From Burkholderiales bacterium (GTDB taxonomy: Bacteria; Pseudomonadota; Gammaproteobacteria; Burkholderiales; Burkholderiaceae_F), in the NCBI GenBank assembly GCA_021205255.1, contig JAJPXW010000308.1, positions 1 to 8,772 of the forward strand: a stretch of DNA of 8,772 nucleotides, read 5' to 3'. Position 1 is the first letter of the stretch; the number at the start of each line of letters is the position of its first letter. Below, in pieces: positions 1-5,451 of this stretch. Both the position numbers and the translations under genes were made by a program. Below the pieces are notes generated by a model, which saw only the letters and a list, made by a program, of their open reading frames with translations, was not told the origin of the DNA and ran no database searches.

Positions 1-191
1 TATCTTGTGCATTTCTTTAAAATGATTTTAGGTAACGAGAGCGACATTTGAAAGTGTTTTCAATCAACTAGCTAAAACAAAGCTTTAATGAGTTTTCGAA
101 TATGTACCCAGAACTACATTAAAGGTATATGTGGCCCACTAAATTTTAAAAGTGCCAAGCCTTAATTGATTTGTTTCAGTAAAAGAGGCGA

Positions 192-221
192 TTACAGAAA
201 CTGAGTATTAAATTTTATGAT
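192..221 (+). promoter_or_regulatory. Weak candidate promoter before the 265-768 gene
   Basis: A TATGAT hexamer at 216-221 matches the sigma-70 -10 consensus at five of six positions and lies about 40 bases before the probable start codon. The best -35 at the right distance is TTACAG at 192-197 (18-base spacer), which is a poor match. The rest of 1-246 is AT-rich and I see no gene, RNA or repeat in it. The left edge of the window may cut an upstream feature. Confidence 0.2.
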
Positions 222-264
222 TAATGACTCCAATAGAGACAACTAAGTGCAAAAGGAAAGTGAC

Positions 265-768
265 GTGAAAAGCATTAAATCCAAATCAAATGGCAACTGG
301 AATCAAGCATGGATAATGTCAGATCTGCTTTCGGAGGTCTGGGTAGATGTTCTGGAAGTCGATGAAAAGGAAAAGGATTCCTATGGGATTATTCCGCCAA
401 GCCTTTTTTCAGGCGACTACTTCGAGCCAGAGGAAATAACAAATAGTCAAGTTCTTGAGCTAGCGGCTTCAAGCTGCGGAAAAATTTCGGCTTGGCTTGG
501 TACTCTGCATAGGAATTTTAGGCATGCGCAGAAAGATCTTGACACTGCCGCCAGAAAGTTGCGCAAAGTTGCGCCACTGTGCGATAAAGGCCACGACCCA
601 AAGGAAATCGAGCGTTGGAAAGCCAAAGTCAGAGAAAAATATGGTTTCGACGCCTTAGAAAGGAAATACCGCAACAAGTACAGTTGGCCTGGTGCAAAAC
701 TGCTAAAGAAAGTGCTTGCAAGAATAAAGAAGGCCGACCGTTGCCGAGCCTTTTTAGTAAAGGAATAG
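265..768 (+). CDS. Hypothetical protein, small and basic (167 aa)
   Basis: I do not recognise this protein. The frame is open from a GTG at 247, but the GTG at 265 is the better start because AAGGA at 253-257 lies seven bases before it, while nothing like a Shine-Dalgarno precedes 247. The N-terminal third is mixed and acidic (motif VDVLEVDEKEKD). The C-terminal two thirds are strongly basic and probably helical, with runs such as AARKLRKVAP, ERWKAKVREKYGF and LLKKVLARIKKADRC. I see no signal peptide, membrane segment or zinc-binding cysteine pattern. The basic, helical C-terminus would suit nucleic-acid or protein binding, but that is inference. It converges on the DUF4268-type gene and ends in TAG. 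The codon pattern and charged composition look like real coding sequence, whereas the overlapping antisense frame is aromatic- and serine-rich like a shadow. Confidence 0.6.
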   Translation: MKSIKSKSNGNWNQAWIMSDLLSEVWVDVLEVDEKEKDSYGIIPPSLFSGDYFEPEEITNSQVLELAASSCGKISAWLGTLHRNFRHAQKDLDTAARKLRKVAPLCDKGHDPKEIERWKAKVREKYGFDALERKYRNKYSWPGAKLLKKVLARIKKADRCRAFLVKE

Positions 769-898
769 TCAGATATTGATTGCCAAGCTTCACTACCCGC
801 ATAAAAGAAACAGAAAGCCTTTATTCCAGTAGCTGGCCAACTCGTTACAGTAACCAAACACCTACGTAGTTGTGAAAAGAATCTCAGCCAATTAAAAC

Positions 899-942
899 GC
901 ATATCAACATATGCATAACTTTCTACGCATACATTGATATGC
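899..942. repeat. Pair of 16-bp palindromes forming a 44-bp inverted repeat
   Basis: Two related 16-mers, GCATATCAACATATGC (899-914) and GCATACATTGATATGC (927-942), face each other across a 12-base spacer. As inverted arms they match at 14 of 16 positions: a 9-bp outer stem, a 2-by-2 mismatch and a 5-bp inner stem. Each 16-mer is also a palindrome by itself (GCATAT/ATATGC and GCATA/TATGC). Centres are 28 bp apart. It sits in the 271-bp gap between two convergent genes. There is no T-run on either side, so it is not an ordinary intrinsic terminator. A double operator for a dimeric DNA-binding protein or a recombination site are both possible. The same gap has a perfect CTACGTAG palindrome at 862-869. 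Confidence 0.6.
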
Positions 943-1039
943 AGGAAGTTCTTTAAATTGAAAAGTTGACAGTTCCAAAACTATTCTCCTAGTCTCAAAC
1001 AACTCAGTTCGTCTTCGAACACGGCCAAGAAATCAAGAT

Positions 1040-2029
1040 TTACTGCTCTTGGTTCTCTTTCTTTTCTTTCATAGGATGGCTCTGTACAAAGTTATAGGCG
1101 GCTATGGCTTTCTGATAGAACCAGTCAATGTAGGTGTTCCACTGATACGTATCTTGCAATGGAGAATTTGGTCTCGTGATCTGAAAATGGCTCCGTTTTG
1201 GATTTTCTGTCCAGTCGATCCTGTTGGTACCAGCTAACTCTTCAAGCGTAGCTTTCTGGGTTTTAAGCTGTCTAAACCAATCGTTATTTCCATTGATGTA
1301 CATTCGCAGTGAAATGCTTTGGTCCGACCAATTTATAAACAGCATTATCTGGCGCTTGCTGTTGGAATTCCCAAGAAGCTTATAGTTGTTCTTGGCTTCA
1401 GTTCTTCTAATAAGAGGAATAAGTGATCTATATCTATTGTTTCTAGAGAAAACCTCAGCATTGAATTTCTTCCAAAACTCGCGAACTAGATCCTCCTGAC
1501 TGCTGTCTGCTTTTAATTTCTCCAACCGCTTTTCCTTCAGATCCCAGGAAGGTCCTTCGATTAAAACGAATTTTGGTGCTACCTTGGAATCGCCAATTCT
1601 CCAGAGCTGAAGTTGTACCAAGTAGATTTCAATACCCCAACCAGTATTGTCGTTCAACCATCTAACTGCAGCGCAGTGCTCATCGGCTACCTCCTTGACA
1701 ATCCAGATCAGGATCCGAGCATCTAGACACGATGCATAGGTAAGCAATTTGCCAAGATGGTCGTGGTCGGAGGGAGTAAGTTGGTTTTCAATTACAACTG
1801 TCTTAGAGTTGCTCCCTATAGTATGAGTCACTATATCGGCTCTGAATGTCGTGAATACCTGCTCCGTCTTAGCTTTTCCTTCGAACTCTAGGTCAGTTAC
1901 TTCCCCCAACATTGATAAATGTTCCGCTAGCCAAGGAGTAAAGTCCTTAGCCTCGTCTGGCCATCCCTCACTTCTTAAGTCGTCGCACAATTCAAGAACC
2001 CCAAATTCCTTCACGATGCCTACATCCAT
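1040..2029 (-). CDS. DUF4268-family protein with PD-(D/E)xK nuclease-like N-terminus
   Basis: This 329-residue protein has the layout I know from DUF4268 proteins. Near the N-terminus is KDFTPWLAEHL, then a nuclease-fold-like core with RADIV (Asp about 65), VVIENQL (Glu about 81, Gln about 83) and SDHDHLGKLLTYAS, followed by ILIWIVKEVADEHCAAVRWLN. The D...ExQ signature plus the Gln-Leu-x(3)-Asp-His-Asp-His helix resembles PD-(D/E)xK enzymes in which Gln replaces the usual Lys. The C-terminal half (about 165-325) is the DUF4268 region, with aromatic motifs such as FYQKAIAAYNFV. Function is unproven; related proteins are suspected DNA-acting enzymes, often seen in accessory islands. The frame extends to a TTG at 2035, but the ATG at 2029 is preferred although neither has a clear Shine-Dalgarno. 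It is transcribed toward the 265-768 gene and divergently from the recombinase. It looks intact and ends in TAA. Confidence 0.8.
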   Translation of the reverse strand: MDVGIVKEFGVLELCDDLRSEGWPDEAKDFTPWLAEHLSMLGEVTDLEFEGKAKTEQVFTTFRADIVTHTIGSNSKTVVIENQLTPSDHDHLGKLLTYASCLDARILIWIVKEVADEHCAAVRWLNDNTGWGIEIYLVQLQLWRIGDSKVAPKFVLIEGPSWDLKEKRLEKLKADSSQEDLVREFWKKFNAEVFSRNNRYRSLIPLIRRTEAKNNYKLLGNSNSKRQIMLFINWSDQSISLRMYINGNNDWFRQLKTQKATLEELAGTNRIDWTENPKRSHFQITRPNSPLQDTYQWNTYIDWFYQKAIAAYNFVQSHPMKEKKENQEQ

Positions 2030-2255
2030 TAACAAGAGTTGACTAATTCTAGTCCGTTGAATTTAATGGATTTACCTCACGCTGAAGCTGTCGACAAAGC
2101 AAAATTTCCTTCTTCTGTCCAGCTTTTTTCTAGTTGCTTTTATGCAGATAAAAAGCCAAGTTTTTTCCTCATGTGCTTTTTCTGAAAACTTCTCTTCAAA
2201 TTTCCAGATCTTTCTACAAGCCTAAAAAGGGTTGATTTATTCGTTCCTGCAATCC

Positions 2256-2270
2256 TAGAAAACTTTTCTA
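2256..2270. promoter_or_regulatory. Perfect 15-bp palindrome TAGAAAACTTTTCTA, possible operator
   Basis: Seven-base arms TAGAAAA and TTTTCTA flank a single C. The left arm overlaps the candidate -10 element of the recombinase, which is where a repressor site would act. No regulator gene is present in the window, so the role is inference. Confidence 0.3.
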
Positions 2271-2310
2271 TATAGGCTCTAAATTAGAATGTTTAAGGTT
2301 TTAAGGGTAA

Positions 2311-2339
2311 GTAGCGGAGCGTTTAGCAGCTCTAGCTAC
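2311..2339 (+). promoter_or_regulatory. Leader hairpin directly before the recombinase Shine-Dalgarno
   Basis: GTAGC (2311-2315) pairs with GCTAC (2335-2339) and GAGC (2317-2320) pairs with GCTC (2329-2332), leaving an eight-base loop and a small bulge. The stem ends one base before GGAG at 2341-2344, the Shine-Dalgarno for the ATG at 2353. A stem this close could influence ribosome access; no regulatory partner is visible. Confidence 0.35.
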
Positions 2340-2352
2340 AGGAGAAGAGACA

Positions 2353-2868
2353 ATGCCAAGGATTGCCACCGCTCTCACAGTTCGTCAGGTTAAAAACTTG
2401 GTCCATACGCCAGGGAAACATGCTGTCGGCGGCGTGCCTGGATTGACTCTGTTGGTTACTGCAAGAAAAAACGGCATTGGCTGCACCGCTAGCTGGATAT
2501 TGCGCCTACAGACCAAGAGCACCAACACGCAAATGGGGCTAGGTCCATATCCTTCAGTATCGCTGGAGGAGGCGCGCAGAAGGGGAAGGGACGCCTGGGC
2601 CAAACTCAAGCAAGGCAAGGATCCCGTACATGAGGAACGTGAAGTTGCGGTACTAGTTCCTAAAGAAAGTGCTGCAAGGAAAACGGTATTCTCGGATGTC
2701 TTCCAGGACTGGCTTGCCTGGGCCAAGACCAACCATGGATGGAAATACCCAGAGTACCGCGCGACAACTACATCACAGGAATATTCGCTGTATCTAGAAG
2801 ACACAATTGGGAAGGATGCGGTGGCTGATCTAGACGTCAGCGATGTGGCTTCATTGCTCCTATCCTAG
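2353..2868 (+). pseudogene. Tyrosine recombinase, N-terminal part before an in-frame TAG
   Basis: This is the first 171 codons of a P4-like site-specific integrase. GGAG at 2341-2344, eight bases before the ATG, supports the start. Residues 1 to about 95 are the arm-type DNA-binding domain (DUF4102 class), with LTVRQVKNL, GLTLLVT, SWILRLQ, the hallmark MGLGPYPSVSLEEARRRG and KQGKDPVHE. Residues about 110-171 begin the core-binding SAM-like domain (FSDVFQDWLAWAKTNHGW). The frame stops at TAG (2866-2868) inside that domain, not at a domain border. The same frame then continues without further stops to 3954, so the two pieces were one gene of about 533 codons. One nonsense change is the simplest explanation. 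The -1 frame across 2857-2892 reads APILATYEA, which also resembles the family's core-binding linker, so a pair of compensating frameshifts is an alternative. Confidence 0.85.
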
Positions 2869-2874
2869 CCACTT

Positions 2875-3954
2875 ATGAAGCTTTCAGGAACCTACCGTAG
2901 GAGACTGCAAACCATCGTCGGTGAAGTATTCTCATATGCGCAATTGCCGTCGGTAAATCTCATTCCAGTCGAAAAGCAAAATCCGGTCTATTCCAAGACA
3001 CTACGCATGATGCTTGGAAAATCCGAATCGGCTATCGCGATGAAAGCTAGAAACCTTGGAGCATTAGCCTACGAGAGCGTGCCGGAATTTGTCAGGGATT
3101 TGGTGGAGGAAGCCGAAAGACGTGAAGATGAAGGATTCCCGGCTACCGCCCATCTGGCTATTCTCTTTGCCATCCTCACCAATTCAAGGTTGGGAAATGT
3201 GATTGGCAGCAAGATCGCTGAAAAGAAAAACCATGGCCTTCTCTGGTCCCAGGTCGACTTTGAAAACAAACTCTGGACCATTCCGGCAATGCACATGAAG
3301 CAGCATAGAAACGGCAACCATGTCGTGCCTCTTTCCTCATGCGCATTGAGAGTACTGGAGGCGATGAGGGATTCCGCAACACCGAGGGACGAGGTTTTCT
3401 CCAGAAAAGACGGACGCAACGTCTCCACCAGCACTGTCGGAATTGTTATCGGCCAGCTGAACCAAAGAAGAATTGAGAGGAACCTTCCTCCTTTCACAGA
3501 CCGTTCCCAAAGCCTCTCATTGGGCCAGCAAATCATTCCAACTGTCCATGGAATTGCCAGGTCGTCATTCCGCAGTTGGGTCGGTGAGAACTCATTTAGG
3601 GACAAGAACGGCTCCTTAATGGATGGCGACACCAAGAGAGCCGCCGCCGAACTTAATCTCCACCACCTGATCGCATCCACTAAGGTTGAAGCCGCCTACC
3701 TGCGTTCTCCATACCTGGACCAGAGGAGAATCCTTTCCGAATCGTGGGGGAGATACTGCTTTCTTCTCATCGACCCGGACAAATATTTCCCTCTACCAAA
3801 GGATGAAAAGAGGGATCCAAAAAGACCGTTCAGAATTGCGAGGGACGGTCTGGCGAGGATATGGAAAAACAATTCCTCATCTACCGCTGAAACCGACCAG
3901 AGGAAAATTTTCAAGCGCCTCCTGGGCAAGCTGGGATTTGGCCGGAACGAGTAA
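2875..3954 (+). pseudogene. Tyrosine recombinase, catalytic part after the TAG
   Basis: This is the catalytic remainder of the integrase, in the same frame as the upstream part. The ATG at 2875 lies six bases after the TAG and has no Shine-Dalgarno, so translation would need readthrough or reinitiation. Numbering from this ATG: the rest of the core-binding domain runs to about residue 25 (TYRRRLQTIVGEVFSYA). The catalytic domain has Arg105 (LTNSRLGNVIG), the beta-hairpin Lys142 (HMKQHRNGNHVVPLS), His225 and Arg229 (TVHGIARSSFRSW), His264 (LNLHHLI) and the nucleophile Tyr275 (KVEAAYLRS). The box II spacing is His-x3-Arg, one residue longer than the usual HGFR. I recall similar HGTAR forms in some relatives, so it may be a natural subtype. 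A tail after about 300 is rich in Asp and Lys. All catalytic residues survive, which suggests recent inactivation, an assembly error, or residual expression. Confidence 0.85.
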
Positions 3955-4567
3955 TCCCATCGTTCCAGTCGCTTAAAAACGCCTTTTGAATTAATAGCTT
4001 GTGAAATATAAGTGCAAGATGAGGATCCGATAGCCATTTGGAAGGTAGGAACAGGCGGCAGCGATAGATTTTGTAAAACACCGTAGATCCTACCAACTGC
4101 GCCGTCTTCATGACGACTGGACAAAAAAAGAGAGCACGGTAGCGCTATCGAAATCGCAAGTTTCAATAAGTGGAATCGTGTCGGCTGGCCAATTCGAAGA
4201 AATGGATGGTCTTAGCATCTAAAAATTTGGATTTGGACATCGAAGGAACCTCCAAACGATCGGGTTGGTCGATTGCGATGTTGGATAGGTTAGGGGTGCG
4301 GTGCCTGGCATCCGCAAAGAAAAGCCATCCTGTGTTCCAAAACCGTGCGTTCGATAACAGAAACCACTGGGATTATTTGCCTCCAGCAATCCGGAAGCTT
4401 CCGGAAACCCCATGGAGATCCCTCCACTTGGAAAAAAGCCTGCTTCATGGCGGGTACGGAAAACGAACTTCGCTTATAAGTTGTCTTTACCGCGCCGATG
4501 AAAAAACAACGTGGAATATGCGGTAGGGCAGGCTGTCTTTTCCCGAGGAAAATACCTGGAATTCCAT

Positions 4568-4658
4568 CGTAGTTCGGAAATTTTATGAACTACGCTATAT
4601 GTGTCTCGGAAATCTCCGAACCACGTATAGCGTAGTTCAAAAGTTTTATGAGCCACGC
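4568..4658. repeat. Nested inverted and direct repeats with a long hairpin
   Basis: GAACTACGCTATA (4587-4599) and TATAGCGTAGTTC (4626-4638) are perfect 13-bp inverted arms. Inside, further pairing (4601-4603 with 4622-4624; TCGGA with TCCGA at 4606-4610 and 4615-4619) extends the stem to a four-base loop. A third copy of the arm core, CGTAGTTC, lies at 4568-4575 and could form an alternative hairpin with 4587-4594. In addition AAATTTTATGAACTACGC (4578-4595) is repeated at 4641-4658 with 15 of 18 matches, and GAACCACG recurs at 4618-4625. There is no T-run after it. An origin of transfer or single-strand origin, a binding-site cluster, or a structured RNA are all possible; no relaxase gene is visible to favour transfer. 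Confidence 0.65.
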
Positions 4659-5016
4659 ATAATATATTGTCGATTTCAGAACTTTGGGCAATAGGAAATT
4701 CCTGGCCATTTTTCCGGATCTAAAAATTAGTTGCAGAAAGATGGTCGCAACTTCGGATTTCATAATCAAAGGCTTTTTTCACTGATGAAAGAAAAATATT
4801 CCTTGGAAAAATCAAATTCCGCATAAAGGAAACCGAATTCCTGAATCTTCCATTCCTCCTTGAATTAACTATTCATTCCTCCTGGCTCATCGGCAAATTA
4901 ATTCAGATGGCCAATCCAAAATTCCTCCCCAATAACTTCACTTCCCCCGAAACCAAAATAATTCCAAGCGCTTCGGATTGGAAAGTTTTAAAGCATCGCC
5001 AGGACTGTAGCGGATG

Positions 5017-5080
5017 TTGGAATTTTGGGATATCGCAATTTTGAGGTATCACAAAACTGTGACATCACAAAATTGTGATG
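5017..5080. repeat. Four 16-bp tandem units, candidate iterons
   Basis: Four units abut exactly in a 16-bp register: TTGGAATTTTGGGATA (5017), TCGCAATTTTGAGGTA (5033), TCACAAAACTGTGACA (5049) and TCACAAAATTGTGATG (5065). Units 3 and 4 agree at 13 of 16 positions and units 1 and 2 at 12 of 16; the two pairs differ mainly by TT versus AA in the centre. Each of units 3 and 4 is internally palindromic (TCACA/TGTGA). The array lies about 370 bp before the primase-helicase gene and directly before an AT-rich tract. Iteron-type replication origins have this arrangement, and a replication initiator-like gene is present downstream. Autoregulatory operators are the main alternative. Confidence 0.6.
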
Positions 5081-5108
5081 TCTATGAAAAGCAATTTAAC
5101 GACCATAC

Positions 5109-5270
5109 TGCTATGCGTACATCAATATAAGTATAAGTATATCCACATTAGTCTATACACATATCCCCAATTGCTGGAATATTGCCCATCAAAGCAATAC
5201 TTCTACTTATATATTCATGCATAGATACATATTCATGTATCCATATGTTTACATACGCATAAATATATTC
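5109..5270. other. AT-rich tract, candidate unwinding element of an origin
   Basis: This stretch is markedly richer in A and T than its surroundings and full of short TA-type repeats: TATAAG twice in tandem at about 5127-5138, ATATTCATG at 5211-5219 and again at 5229-5237 (18 bp apart), and several ATACAT-like steps. It follows the 16-bp tandem array by about 30 bases. Origins commonly pair binding repeats with an easily melted AT tract. The open frame on the minus strand here (5148-5357) is a low-complexity by-product of this composition with no ribosome site. Confidence 0.35.
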
Positions 5271-5451
5271 TTGTGAGGCTTCGATGTTCCAAATTGGGCA
5301 CGCTGCTGGACTAAAGAAGATAGCAACTAATGTCAATTGAAGCACAATGACCATCACTTAATAACGGAAACTTGAAATCAACATCACTTACTGCATCTCA
5401 CAAATGCCAATTAAAACAACTCCAGAACTGAACTACTAAGGAGTCCTACAT

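Larger units (their letters stand above)
2036..2352. other. Divergent intergenic region between DUF4268 gene and recombinase
   Basis: This AT- and T-rich gap separates two divergent genes, so promoters for both should lie here. For the rightward gene, TTGATT (2232-2237) and TAGAAA (2256-2261) with an 18-base spacer form a plausible but imperfect sigma-70 pair. A weak hairpin (2136-2156, GCTTTTAT/ATAAAAAGC) is followed by six T at 2161-2166; its stem is mostly AT, so terminator function is doubtful. No tRNA gene or obvious attachment core is visible. Confidence 0.4.
3955..5451. other. 1.5-kb region without a convincing gene, probable control/origin region
   Basis: No frame here combines a start, a Shine-Dalgarno and a protein-like composition. 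The longest (4170-4526, +, GTG start) has no ribosome site and unfamiliar, tryptophan-rich sequence. What the region does hold is structure: GGTAGGA/TCCTACC (4044-4050/4088-4094) as a distant inverted repeat, the hairpin cluster at 4568-4658, repeated ATTCC motifs at about 4798-4965, the 16-bp tandem array at 5017-5080, an AT-rich tract at 5109-5270 and a direct repeat CATCACTTA (5352-5360, 5382-5390). Its place just before the replication operon suggests an origin and copy-control region; that is inference. The operon promoter should lie in the last 150 bases but none stands out. Confidence 0.5.

Noticed and set aside
447..902. Minus-strand 151-codon frame overlapping the 265-768 gene
   Set aside because: It is aromatic- and serine-rich like an antisense shadow, has no Shine-Dalgarno, and the plus frame has better coding character.
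2136..2166. Rho-independent terminator (hairpin plus T6)
   Set aside because: The stem is nearly all A-T with a bulge and there is no upstream rightward gene that it would end.
2866..2868. Genome-wide recoding of TAG as a sense codon
   Set aside because: Three other genes here (ending at 768, 7575 and 8645) use TAG as their natural stop, so general recoding is unlikely; specific readthrough cannot be excluded.
4044..4094. GGTAGGA/TCCTACC inverted repeat as an attachment or tRNA remnant
   Set aside because: The arms are only seven bases with a 37-base loop, and no tRNA-like TPsiC arm or matching copy elsewhere in the window supports it.
4170..4526. 118-codon open frame on the plus strand
   Set aside because: It begins with GTG lacking any Shine-Dalgarno, its composition is unfamiliar and it shows no motif; it looks like chance.
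5058..5069. TGTGA...TCACA half-sites resembling a CRP/FNR-family site
   Set aside because: The half-sites are separated by two bases rather than the six of a CRP site, and they are explained by the 16-bp tandem register.
5148..5357. Minus-strand open frame of 69 codons
   Set aside because: The translation is low-complexity (Tyr/Ile/Glu/His repeats) caused by the AT-rich tract, with no ribosome site.
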